A stretch of DNA of 7,989 nt, taken from positions 1 through 7,989 of the forward strand of contig JAGRBY010000333.1 of NCBI GenBank assembly GCA_020433835.1. Reading direction: 5' to 3'. The notes beneath the pieces were generated by a model that was not told the DNA's origin, did not search any database, and saw nothing but the letters and a program-made list of their open reading frames with translations. This DNA comes from Anaerolineae bacterium. GTDB taxonomy: Bacteria > Chloroflexota > Anaerolineae > 4572-78 > J111. Below, one piece after another: positions 1-6,013 of the stretch; positions within the stretch are counted from its first letter, which is position 1; each line of letters opens with the position of its first letter. The translations under genes were made by a program, and so were the position numbers.

Positions 1-1
1 C

Positions 2-400
2 CCTATCGCTATGGAAGGGGCGCTCAAGCTCAAGGAAATTAGCTACATCCACGCCGAGGGCTACCCGGCCGGTGAGATGAAGCACGGCCCTATCGCCCTG
101 ATTGATGAAGATATGCCGGTGCTGTGCCTGGTGCCCCAGGATAACGTGTACGATAAGATGATTAGCCAGGTCGAGCAGGTTCGCGCCCGTGACGGTGTGG
201 TTATCGCCCTGGTTAATGAAGATGACACGCTGGTTGCCGAGAAATCGACCCACGTTCTGCGTATACCCAAGACCCACCCGCTGCTAACCCCCATCCTGTC
301 AGTTATCCCCCTGCAACTGCTGGCTTACCATATCGCCGTGCGCCGGGGGGCGGATGTCGACCAGCCGCGTAACCTGGCTAAGTCGGTTACTGTCGAGTAG
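2..400 (+). CDS. glmS: Glucosamine-fructose-6-phosphate aminotransferase, isomerizing (C-terminal part)
   Basis: GlmS makes glucosamine-6-phosphate from fructose-6-phosphate and glutamine, the first committed step to UDP-GlcNAc and the cell wall; it is cytosolic. The frame is open at the left edge and runs to TAG at 398-400, giving about 132 residues of a family that is usually near 600, so only the end of the second SIS (sugar isomerase) domain is present. Diagnostic segments are [20 protein letters not shown], the following [12 protein letters not shown], and the C-terminal tail [13 protein letters not shown], which matches the conserved GlmS C-tail ([13 protein letters not shown]) that lies over the active site in known structures. 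The ATG at 11 is an internal Met, not the start. The stop is followed by a long inverted repeat and then a strong terminator, so this is probably the last gene of its transcript. No oddities are seen in the visible part. Confidence 0.96.
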   Translation, partial: PIAMEGALKLKEISYIHAEGYPAGEMKHGPIALIDEDMPVLCLVPQDNVYDKMISQVEQVRARDGVVIALVNEDDTLVAEKSTHVLRIPKTHPLLTPILSVIPLQLLAYHIAVRRGADVDQPRNLAKSVTVE

Positions 401-425
401 CCATCCGGCTTACGTAACGGTCACC

Positions 426-554
426 TGTAATTAACCTGAGTTCGACAATTAGACAGAACCTTCGGCAAGATTGAAAAGATTTCTACTTAATTTCATCTTA
501 TAAATCCTGTTAATTCTGTCCATTTTCCTAAACTCCGAACTGAGGTTAATTACA
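426..554. repeat. Long inverted repeat (19-bp arms) after glmS
   Basis: Arms at 426-444 and 536-554 are reverse complements at 18 of 19 positions. An inner pair, gacagaa (452-458) and ttctgtc (514-520), nests inside, so the 129-bp segment can fold as one long hairpin. The interior is AT-rich and contains aatcctgttaattctgtc-like sequence that resembles a common dispersed intergenic repeat type (recognition from memory, not a search). It is either a MITE-like element or part of the 3' untranslated region of glmS. No coding capacity is seen. Confidence 0.55.
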
Positions 555-572
555 ATAAGCGTCTTTAAAAGT

Positions 573-610
573 AAAAGACCCCCTGTCATCTGCATGTCAG
601 GGGGTCTTTT
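573..610. terminator. Bidirectional rho-independent terminator between convergent genes
   Basis: A perfect 13-bp stem joins AAAAGACCCCCTG (573-585) to CAGGGGGTCTTTT (598-610) across a 12-nt loop. The left arm begins with an A run and the right arm ends in a T run extended by 611-612, so the hairpin has a U tract in both directions. It lies between the glmS stop (400) and the stop of the minus-strand gene (653) and would end both transcripts. Confidence 0.9.
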
Positions 611-652
611 TTATAGTAAGCGTTTTGTTGTTACGGCTCTCAAGCTGAGCGC

Positions 653-1345
653 TTAGGCTACCGTGAGCGAATCCTCCAGTATCCCGGTGCGAATGTTATC
701 ATTGCCATACCGCGCCTTGACTTCGAGCGTGTACTGACCGGCAACGAGCGTGGTGGGGATGAGGAAGATAAGCTCCCGTGGTGTGTTTTGCAGCATGAAC
801 TGAATGCGCGTGCGGCTTTGATCTTCGGCCACCAGGAAGATGCCTTGCTGGGGATCGGCCTCGTCGAACTGTAGGTTGTAGCCACGTAGCTTCATACCGC
901 CACCGGGCGTTAAGGTGCTGTTGTCACTGCTGGTGGGGATGATGCACTCGGTCGGTTGGGGCATAGGCCGGTTGGGCTTTTGCTGCTGCGGTTGGGCGTC
1001 TCTTTCGACAACATCTTTGAAGGCTTTGTTGGCATTTACACGTGCTTTGGCTGTATGGCGCTTTTTATCATAGCTGTCATCTTGGCTGCTGAAGTTACCC
1101 GCAATGGATACTCCCAAATTGACCAGCGGAGTTAAAACACTGTAGCCTTCCAGAACAAGCATCATAACGGTTCGGAAGAAGAGATCGAGCACGGCGATAA
1201 TATCTTGGCGGGTCAGGGTGGTGCCTTGCTTCAACATGCGGTCGATAACACCGTCCAGATTATACGTGCCGTTGGTCAGCACAATGGCTCGATACTGCTC
1301 TTTACCGTTGGTCAGTTTGTTTTTATACAAACCATAAGGGATCAT
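653..1345 (-). CDS. HU/IHF-like DNA-binding protein with C-terminal Ig-like (DUF4469-type) domain
   Basis: The product is 230 residues. Residues 1 to about 110 resemble the HU/IHF-like fold of the bacterial 'DNA-binding domain-containing protein' group: a YGLYKNKLTNGKEQYRAIV strand region, NGTYNLDGVIDRML and TRQDIIAVLDLFFRTVMMLV helices, then GVSIAGNF where HU proteins carry the DNA-binding arm. A Gln/Pro-rich linker (about 117-134) leads to a beta-rich C-terminal domain (about 135-230) with MKLRGYNLQFDEADPQQGIF, LIFLIPTTLVAGQYTLEV and a final ILEDSLTVA strand, matching DUF4469-like Ig folds. Likely role: nucleoid or chromosome-associated protein, mechanism unknown. Start choice: an AGGAG at 1355-1359 lies 9 nt from the ATG at 1343-1345 but only 3 nt from the ATG at 1349-1351, so the downstream Met is preferred. 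The gene is monocistronic and ends at the shared terminator. Family assignment is from sequence pattern and length; the function is inferred. Confidence 0.75.
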   Translation of the reverse strand: MIPYGLYKNKLTNGKEQYRAIVLTNGTYNLDGVIDRMLKQGTTLTRQDIIAVLDLFFRTVMMLVLEGYSVLTPLVNLGVSIAGNFSSQDDSYDKKRHTAKARVNANKAFKDVVERDAQPQQQKPNRPMPQPTECIIPTSSDNSTLTPGGGMKLRGYNLQFDEADPQQGIFLVAEDQSRTRIQFMLQNTPRELIFLIPTTLVAGQYTLEVKARYGNDNIRTGILEDSLTVA

Positions 1346-1354
1346 AAACATATT

Positions 1355-1359
1355 CTCCT
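1355..1359 (-). promoter_or_regulatory. Ribosome binding site deciding the HU-like gene start
   Basis: Minus-strand AGGAG with 9 nt to the ATG at 1345 and only 3 nt to the upstream in-frame ATG at 1351. This spacing is the reason for annotating the start at 1345. Confidence 0.7.
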
Positions 1360-1384
1360 AACTTTGAAAAGGATTTTGAGGGTA

Positions 1385-1480
1385 AGAAACCTGGTTTCTA
1401 AAAAGGTGCAAACATCGTGAGAAACGTATGTGCAAAGTGAGTAAAGGAAAGTGAATTTCTAGGGCGAAACAGTCTGTTTC
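1385..1480. promoter_or_regulatory. Two GAAAC/GTTTC palindromes upstream of the HU-like gene
   Basis: AGAAACC-T-GGTTTCT (1385-1399) and GAAACAG-T-CTGTTTC (1466-1480) are perfect 7+1+7 palindromes with related half-sites (GAAAC...GTTTC). They lie about 40 and 120 bp upstream of the minus-strand start at 1345. They could be operators for that gene or copies of a dispersed palindromic repeat. No convincing sigma70 promoter was found alongside them. Confidence 0.35.
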
Positions 1481-1523
1481 ACAAAGTAGAAGGGTCTTGC
1501 TATTTACTTGCTATTCAATTGTA

Positions 1524-1623
1524 GGTTAGTTGGATTTGTCCGGCACGTTGCTGTCGCCGGGGTATTGATCGATCAAGCAGTGAGCTGTGGATACCCGGTG
1601 TCGCGACTACCGGCCAACCAACC
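1524..1623. repeat. Nested imperfect inverted repeat in intergenic DNA
   Basis: GGTTAGTTGG (1524-1533) pairs with CCAACCAACC (1614-1623) with one G.T, and CCGG (1540-1543) with CCGG (1610-1613). Inside, gggtat near 1560-1565 can pair with ataccc at 1591-1596, and the palindrome TTGATCGATCAA (1565-1576) lies within that. The 100-bp segment could fold as a branched structure; no ORF or known RNA family is recognised. Confidence 0.35.
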
Positions 1624-1766
1624 CGCTCAGGTCCGTTCCGTTCCATCTCTTCAAGCAACGCTGTTGGTGAAACAAGCGCCTTGACTTAATTAAGGTCCTT
1701 AGAATGATAACATAATCTTTTGGCCGTTACAATCCGCCATTTGGCTAATAAATGAGGTGGGATTTA

Positions 1767-1813
1767 GGTACTATCGGGCAATTTTTGGGTGGTACTTTTG
1801 GGCAAGTTTGGGG
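1767..1813 (+). repeat. Tandem direct repeat, two units of about 23 bp
   Basis: Units 1767-1789 and 1791-1813 both follow the pattern GGTACT-nnn-GGGCAA-n-TT-n-T-n-GGG and agree at 19 of 23 positions with a 24-bp period. They sit immediately left of the first 97-bp element. No function can be assigned. Confidence 0.55.
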
Positions 1814-1826
1814 TAAAGAGCTACGA

Positions 1827-1923
1827 AGACCTGTCAGGTTTTCCATGGAGTCTTTGCCATTAGGCAGCGTTGGCATTCAAATAAGCCTTCAATTGAAGTT
1901 AACTTCGAAAACCTGACAGGTCT
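1827..1923. repeat. 97-bp terminal-inverted-repeat element, copy A
   Basis: The ends agacctgtcaggttttc (1827-1843) and gaaaacctgacaggtct (1907-1923) are perfect 17-bp inverted repeats. The body contains tggagtctttgcc and attcaaataagccttca, which recur in copies B and C at identical spacing. There is no coding capacity for a transposase, so if mobile it would be a MITE-like, non-autonomous element; it could instead be a structured RNA. Confidence 0.8.
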
Positions 1924-1950
1924 GGTTGGCGCACGCACGAAGAGCCACGA

Positions 1951-2047
1951 AGAGCTGTCAGGTTTTCTATGGAGTCTTTGCCGTGAGGTAGCGCTTGTAT
2001 TCAAAGAGACCTTCATGTGGCGTTACCTGTGAAAACCTGATAGCTCT
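1951..2047. repeat. 97-bp terminal-inverted-repeat element, copy B
   Basis: Same length as copy A and alignable without gaps. The ends agagctgtcaggttttc (1951-1967) and gaaaacctgatagctct (2031-2047) pair at 16 of 17 positions, the remaining one being G.T. Relative to copy A, the fourth pair has changed from C-G to G-C on both sides, a compensatory change. An inner aggtagcg/cgttacct stem (1986-1993 with 2021-2028) is also possible. Copies A and B, with 11 bp of shared left flank (aagagcYacga), form a 124-bp direct repeat beginning at 1816 and 1940. Confidence 0.8.
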
Positions 2048-2056
2048 GCGGGTAAC

Positions 2057-2079
2057 GGATAACGCGACTTATCCTTTTT
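2057..2079 (+). terminator. Small terminator-like hairpin
   Basis: GGATAA (2057-2062), a 6-nt loop CGCGAC, then TTATCC (2069-2074) followed by TTTTT. The stem is short, so this is a weak candidate. It would end plus-strand transcription leaving the copy A/B region and insulate the methyltransferase promoter. Confidence 0.4.
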
Positions 2080-2170
2080 ATGGTATTTGTATGCAATGAA
2101 ATCTTCAATTTCAGCGGGGAGATTACGCAGATATAGTTGGGGCTAATTAAACCAAAATAGAACATTTGAT

Positions 2171-2198
2171 TTGTAAAGACCTTGTAGCCAAGTATAAT
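2171..2198 (+). promoter_or_regulatory. Sigma70-like promoter of the methyltransferase gene
   Basis: A consensus -10 TATAAT at 2193-2198 is preceded, with a 16-bp spacer, by TTGTAA (2171-2176), which matches the -35 consensus at four of six positions. It is 33 bp upstream of the GTG start at 2232, giving a short leader. Confidence 0.65.
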
Positions 2199-2231
2199 GA
2201 GCCTAAATGCTGAATTTGGAGATATTACCTT

Positions 2232-3413
2232 GTGTTAGAACAACTTGAGTTTTCAACTTTACTTAAAAATACAAATACCAATGACTCTATTATTTCTAAC
2301 AACAATAGGTTTACCGTAGCCGAGTATTTTGCCGGTATTGGGTTGGTGAGGTTAGGATTATATAATGCCGGTTGGCAAACCGTTTTTGCAAATGATTTTG
2401 ATGAGAAAAAATATGAAATGTATTCATCCTACTTTAGAGATGAAACACATCGGTATGTACTGAAAGATATTCGTGATTTAGATATTTCTGAAATCCCGTC
2501 CACCCTCCTTGCAACAGCATCATTTCCTTGTATTGATTTATCTGTAGCCGGCAACCAAAATGGTATAAACGGAAAACACTCAAGTGCATTTTGGGGGTTT
2601 ACTCAAATACTAAAACAGCTATCAGAAATGCGGCCTCCACTCGTCTTACTTGAGAATGTGAGTGGCTGGCTAAAATCAAATCAAGGAGCTGATTTTACAT
2701 TAACGATCCAAGCGTTAAATGAATTAGGGTATTCTTGTGATGTATATGCATTAGATGCAATTCGCTTTACACCACAAAGTAGGCTAAGAATATTTGTTGT
2801 GGGAGTCAGAACAGAAAAACCTAATATGGAAGTAGAGAGGCTGTTGCGACGTCCCAACGCACTTGCGACAAAGGCCCTGAAAGAAGCCATAGTAAAAAAC
2901 AGCAAATTAAGCTGGAACATACTTGATGTACCACTGCCTCCTTCAAAACTTAAAGATGGTTTAATCAATATAGTTGAAGCCTTGCCGGAAGATGATCCAC
3001 GTTGGTGGAACCAAGTAGAAGTTGATCGACATATGAATATGATGGACTCATCCCATTTAGAACGGGTTATGGCGCTAAGTAAGCAAAATTTTATATCTTA
3101 TCGGACAATGTATCGCCGTAGACGCCACGGCCTACAACGACTGGAAGTGCGAAAAGATGATACTGCTGGTTGTCTTCGTACTGCGCGTGGCGGTAGTAGT
3201 CGTCAATTTCTCGTCAAAGCCGGCCATAACCGTATCAGAATGAGACTTATGACACCAAGAGAATATGCAAGATTGCAGGGTGTTCCCGATGAATACCCTA
3301 TACCTGAAAATACAAATCAAGCATTGACTGGATTTGGTGATGCGGTTTGCGTTCCGCTAATTACCTGGATAGCTAAGAATATATTAACGCCTATTGCTAC
3401 AAAAATTAATTAA
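2232..3413 (+). CDS. DNA (cytosine-5-)-methyltransferase
   Basis: The product (393 aa) transfers a methyl group from S-adenosylmethionine to C5 of cytosine in a specific DNA site. Conserved m5C motifs appear in order: I, FAGIGLVRLGL (33-43); II, NDFD (54-57); IV, FPCIDLS with catalytic Cys100; VI, LLENVSGW with Glu141-Asn-Val; VIII, QSRLR (182-186); IX, RLMTPREYARLQGVPDEY (338-355); X, GFGDAVCVPL (367-376). The region of about 195-320 between VIII and IX is the expected target-recognition domain, so specificity cannot be read here. Length is normal for a type II enzyme. The start is GTG at 2232, with GGAG at 2218-2221 ten nt upstream. The gene is visibly more AT-rich than glmS or the dehydrogenase, suggesting acquisition. 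It is convergent with a PD-(D/E)XK nuclease-like gene at 3560-4087, so a protective partner of a restriction enzyme is the likely role. Confidence 0.95.
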   Translation: MLEQLEFSTLLKNTNTNDSIISNNNRFTVAEYFAGIGLVRLGLYNAGWQTVFANDFDEKKYEMYSSYFRDETHRYVLKDIRDLDISEIPSTLLATASFPCIDLSVAGNQNGINGKHSSAFWGFTQILKQLSEMRPPLVLLENVSGWLKSNQGADFTLTIQALNELGYSCDVYALDAIRFTPQSRLRIFVVGVRTEKPNMEVERLLRRPNALATKALKEAIVKNSKLSWNILDVPLPPSKLKDGLINIVEALPEDDPRWWNQVEVDRHMNMMDSSHLERVMALSKQNFISYRTMYRRRRHGLQRLEVRKDDTAGCLRTARGGSSRQFLVKAGHNRIRMRLMTPREYARLQGVPDEYPIPENTNQALTGFGDAVCVPLITWIAKNILTPIATKIN

Positions 3414-3418
3414 TACTG

Positions 3419-3555
3419 CGTAAATTAAGTTTTTCGCAGTTTTTGAGCGTCACTCCCGCATGCTTTTAGCGGGAGTCCAAACCTGGGTGCCCGACAACTA
3501 CATTCGGGCACGACGGAGAGACCTGCTGAAAACCTTACATTACTTAATTTACGTT
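3419..3555. repeat. Nested palindrome between methyltransferase and nuclease genes
   Basis: Outer arms CGTAAATTAAGT (3419-3430) and ACTTAATTTACG (3542-3553) are perfect 12-bp inverted repeats. Inside are two perfect 8-bp hairpins, each with a 9-nt loop: ACTCCCGC/GCGGGAGT (3452-3459 with 3469-3476) and GTGCCCGA/TCGGGCAC (3487-3494 with 3504-3511). An alternative ACTGCG/CGCAGT stem (3415-3420 with 3435-3440) would compete with the outer arm. The segment fills the whole gap between two convergent genes and may act as a bidirectional terminator or a structured mobile element. Neither inner hairpin has a strong U tract. Confidence 0.6.
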
Positions 3556-3559
3556 GTAG

Positions 3560-4087
3560 TTAATCTTCTGGAACTATCAATTTGCCATTTTTGATTTCTA
3601 CAAGTAGATGCCCATTTTTTGCTACAAAACTATGCGTTATAGACCTGCGAAATCTTTGTTTAATTCCCTCTTTATAGTTTTTCTTTAAATCCGGTTCCCA
3701 GCTATCAAACTTTGGGGCGAGAGAGCTTCCACTTACCCACCAAACCTCAATATTTGAATAATCCTCACTACGACCAATAAAAACATGGTCAATATGTTTA
3801 TCACCGTTCAATTTCTGTAAACCATGATTTTTATGATATTGGTATTCATAACTGCTTCCCAAGTTGGCAGATTTTACTTCATGCTTTTCTAAATCAGCCC
3901 CATCACCGGATTTTGCTTTGTCATTCAATAAAATTGCAACAAATACTTCCCAATCCTTAAAACCAATGCTTCCTTGTAAGGTAAAACCATACTTTTGATA
4001 TACCACCGATTTGTCTTGAGAATAATCAAGTATGAACCGCTTATAAAAATCAAAAGCGTGTGTAATGTTTAAGTGAGGAATAGACAC
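3560..4087 (-). CDS. Probable type II restriction endonuclease, PD-(D/E)XK-like
   Basis: The product is 175 aa, a size seen among small type II enzymes. The segment SGDGADLEKHEVKSANLG (60-77) fits a PD-(D/E)XK core, with Asp62 or Asp65 as first acid followed by Glu70-Val-Lys72. An upstream helix with Glu47 (KDWEVFVAILL) and downstream hydrophobic strands (HIDHVFIG, NIEVWWVSG) suit the fold. The basic C-terminal part (KQRFRRSITHSF) could contact DNA. The start is GTG at 4085-4087 with a minus-strand AAGGA 9 nt upstream; the ATG overlapping that AAGGA is out of frame. It is convergent with the m5C methyltransferase and equally AT-rich. From motif and neighbourhood I infer that it cuts the site the methyltransferase protects. 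I do not recognise the specific family, and a homing or repair nuclease, or a non-nuclease, cannot be excluded. Its promoter would have to overlap the 97-bp element copy C. Confidence 0.7.
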   Translation of the reverse strand: MSIPHLNITHAFDFYKRFILDYSQDKSVVYQKYGFTLQGSIGFKDWEVFVAILLNDKAKSGDGADLEKHEVKSANLGSSYEYQYHKNHGLQKLNGDKHIDHVFIGRSEDYSNIEVWWVSGSSLAPKFDSWEPDLKKNYKEGIKQRFRRSITHSFVAKNGHLLVEIKNGKLIVPED

Positions 4088-4113
4088 AGTTTTGCATCCT
4101 TACTTTGGTAAAA

Positions 4114-4210
4114 AGAGTTGTCATGTTTTTCATCGAGCCTTTGCCGTAAGGTAACATTTGTATTCAAATAAGCCTTCACGTGGAGTCGATTTCGAAAACC
4201 TGACGGCTCG
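4114..4210. repeat. 97-bp terminal-inverted-repeat element, copy C
   Basis: It aligns without gaps to copies A and B: ctttgccgtaaggta, gtattcaaataagccttcacgtgg and cgaaaacctgacggctc are shared segments. Left end agagttgtcatgttttt (4114-4130) and right end gaaaacctgacggctcg (4194-4210) are more diverged, but three of the five non-Watson-Crick positions are G.U-compatible when read on the plus strand. It lies 26 bp upstream of the nuclease GTG and 31 bp beyond the pnuC stop, so it occupies the nuclease promoter region. Confidence 0.75.
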
Positions 4211-4241
4211 GCCGGAGTAAGACTCACAGTTGTAACTTGGC

Positions 4242-4907
4242 TTAACCATAGGCCGGAGCTTTAGACAGCTTAAAGGTTTTATTCCAGGTCAACAATCCAT
4301 TTATGGCCATAAATAAAAGAATTACATACAGCAGCGATATAAAACGAACTTCTTTTACATAGTACAGCCAGATACCTATTACATCGACAATAATCCAATA
4401 ATACCAACTCTCAATGCGTTTTTGAGCCATAATGCCCATAGCCGTAAAGCTCATAATTGTGGTGAGTGCATCGAGATAGGGCAGTGAAGCAGCTTCGGGA
4501 AAAAGTGTGGGCAAAAGCAAATGGATACGGCTCATGATGGCTCCAACAATGAGCGAAACTGCCAGCGTTAGGCTTAAAACCCAAATAATAACCCGTTTGG
4601 AACTGTATCTAAAGTTTGAAGACTCCGTTGTGCTCTCTTCAACAGAGCTATGCCACCACCACCAGCCGTAAATACTGGCTCCCAAATAATAAACCTGTTC
4701 CAGGGCATCAGAATAGAGCCGGATTTGGTAAAAAAGTATCATATAGAGTAACACGCTGACTATCCCGACCGGCCAGGTCAACATCTTCTTTCTCGCTATT
4801 AACCAAACAGACCATAAATATAGAATGGTTCCAATAAATTCTATGTAACTCATGGGGTAATCAAATAGCGTAAAAGCAATGGTATCGACACTCAAAAGAT
4901 CAAACAT
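4242..4907 (-). CDS. pnuC: Nicotinamide riboside transporter PnuC
   Basis: The product (221 aa, typical PnuC length) is an inner-membrane facilitator for nicotinamide riboside. About seven hydrophobic segments are visible (roughly 18-38, 44-61, 67-86, 107-126, 143-160, 168-186 and 188-206). Family hallmarks include LTWPVGIVSVLLY (43-55), YYLGASIYGWWWW (73-85), LDALTTIMSFTAMGIMAQKR (145-164) and ESWYYWIIVDVIGIWLYYVK (166-185). The ATG at 4905-4907 follows the nadR-like stop by 8 nt, and its ribosome binding site AAGGAG overlaps the last codons and stop of that gene, so the two are co-transcribed and probably translationally coupled. Imported riboside is trapped by the kinase domain of the neighbour. 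No clear terminator follows before element copy C, so read-through into the same-strand nuclease gene is possible. Confidence 0.92.
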   Translation of the reverse strand: MFDLLSVDTIAFTLFDYPMSYIEFIGTILYLWSVWLIARKKMLTWPVGIVSVLLYMILFYQIRLYSDALEQVYYLGASIYGWWWWHSSVEESTTESSNFRYSSKRVIIWVLSLTLAVSLIVGAIMSRIHLLLPTLFPEAASLPYLDALTTIMSFTAMGIMAQKRIESWYYWIIVDVIGIWLYYVKEVRFISLLYVILLFMAINGLLTWNKTFKLSKAPAYG

Positions 4908-4915
4908 TGACGAGA

Positions 4916-5935
4916 TTACTCCTTATCAAATAGATCAACTAGGTTTTTATATTTTTGATAGTGGGTCAAAACATGCTTTACGCGCTGTATGCGCGTATGA
5001 AGATCGCCTTGAACCAGAAAAAAAGGAACTTTTCGAACAACTAAGTCACTGACGATCTGTTTTTGAAAGGTTTGCCGATTGGTATCGCCGGAGCGGTCCC
5101 ACGTATCATCATAAGGAATATCGGCATCGCACAAAAATACAAGGTCGTAACGAGACATAGCCTGATTTGCTAAGTCAATTAATCGGGGTAAGGCTGTGCC
5201 GTGGTAATCTAATGAAAACATATAGGTGGTAATCGCGTTTGTGTCAGTAAATAAATAGCGATTGGCCTGGTAAAGCAACGCTTCTTCGCGCTCAAGATGC
5301 CCTTCTGCAATCTCAACCAATTGGGCTAGTGACAAGCGGCGCTCGATGTGATGTTTTTCCCAATACTCCCGCCCGTACTCGGGCATCCAAACCGTGTTAT
5401 ATTCCTGGGCCAATTGAGCCGCAAGCGTTGTTTTGCCTGTTGATGGTGCCCCCAGAAAAGCGATGTTCGTAACCAGGTCTCGATAAACCGTGGGGTGCAG
5501 ATAGTGACGCAAAGCAAACGCATTTTGTCTTATGGCTGTGCCGGAGGTTGGTACTATTTCTCGATTGTAATCCACCATCCGATTAACAGCATTTAGGGCG
5601 ATACTCATATGCTCGCCATAAAACTCGCTGGAATAGAAGTGGGTTATGCCCCGCACTTTAAGCCGGTTTAAGATGTAATCTTCGTGCTTCTTTTTTATTT
5701 GGGATGATGCGCCTACTTCCGTAGGTCCATCCCAGGCTTCTATTACCTCTGCTTGCGGGTAGAGCGTTCGTATCCAGTTGGCTCGAACATTGAGAGGTAC
5801 ATGGGTAACTTCGGGACTATCATAGATAATAACCAAAAGTTCGTCCATCTCGGCTAAAGCTGTTTCTATAAGGTGTTGATGCCCTTGGTGCAAGGGCGCA
5901 AATTTACCCAGCGTAAGCCCACGTTTTTTAGCCAT
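4916..5935 (-). CDS. nadR: Bifunctional NadR-like NMN adenylyltransferase / ribosylnicotinamide kinase
   Basis: The product (339 aa) makes NMN from nicotinamide riboside and ATP, then NAD from NMN and ATP, in the cytosol. The N-terminal nucleotidyltransferase domain (about 1-155) has GKFAPLHQGH (10-19) with the HxGH motif and SGTAIR (131-136) in place of the ISxTxxR motif. The C-terminal P-loop kinase domain has a Walker A GAPSTGKTT (162-170), MPEYGREY (184-191), FTDTNAITTYMF and DIPYDDTWDRSGD (272-284). The helix-turn-helix that makes enterobacterial NadR a repressor is absent, so this is probably enzymatic only, like the Haemophilus protein. The open frame reaches a TTG at 5975-5977, but the ATG at 5933-5935 places the protein start directly before the KKRGLTLGKF strand and is preferred, though its ribosome binding site is weak (GGA, 8 nt away). 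It is the first gene of an operon with pnuC. Confidence 0.93.
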   Translation of the reverse strand: MAKKRGLTLGKFAPLHQGHQHLIETALAEMDELLVIIYDSPEVTHVPLNVRANWIRTLYPQAEVIEAWDGPTEVGASSQIKKKHEDYILNRLKVRGITHFYSSEFYGEHMSIALNAVNRMVDYNREIVPTSGTAIRQNAFALRHYLHPTVYRDLVTNIAFLGAPSTGKTTLAAQLAQEYNTVWMPEYGREYWEKHHIERRLSLAQLVEIAEGHLEREEALLYQANRYLFTDTNAITTYMFSLDYHGTALPRLIDLANQAMSRYDLVFLCDADIPYDDTWDRSGDTNRQTFQKQIVSDLVVRKVPFFLVQGDLHTRIQRVKHVLTHYQKYKNLVDLFDKE

Positions 5936-6013
5936 ATTTTTTGTCCACAAATAAAGGGTATGGTTTGGCAGTAGCAACAGAAGACATTAAGGTGAGGTCG
6001 AAAAACGAAGATA

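Noticed and set aside
1205..1420. 71-aa plus-strand ORF
   Set aside because: It is antisense to the start of the HU-like gene and runs into the palindrome region; it is a shadow frame.
1834..2016. 60-aa minus-strand ORF
   Set aside because: It lies inside the 97-bp elements A and B and is explained by repeat sequence; there is no supporting start signal or homology.
1346..2231. tRNA, rRNA or other known RNA gene in the gene-free region
   Set aside because: No cloverleaf, T-loop GTTCRA pattern or recognisable housekeeping RNA core was found on either strand.
3415..3555. Integron attC site
   Set aside because: A palindromic gap between genes prompted the idea, but no paired GTTRRRY/RYYYAAC core sites with the expected attC arrangement are visible, and there is no integrase.
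5936..5977. TTG start 14 codons upstream for the nadR-like gene
   Set aside because: The extra residues do not resemble the family N-terminus, and the ATG at 5935 fits the first beta strand; no good ribosome binding site precedes the TTG.
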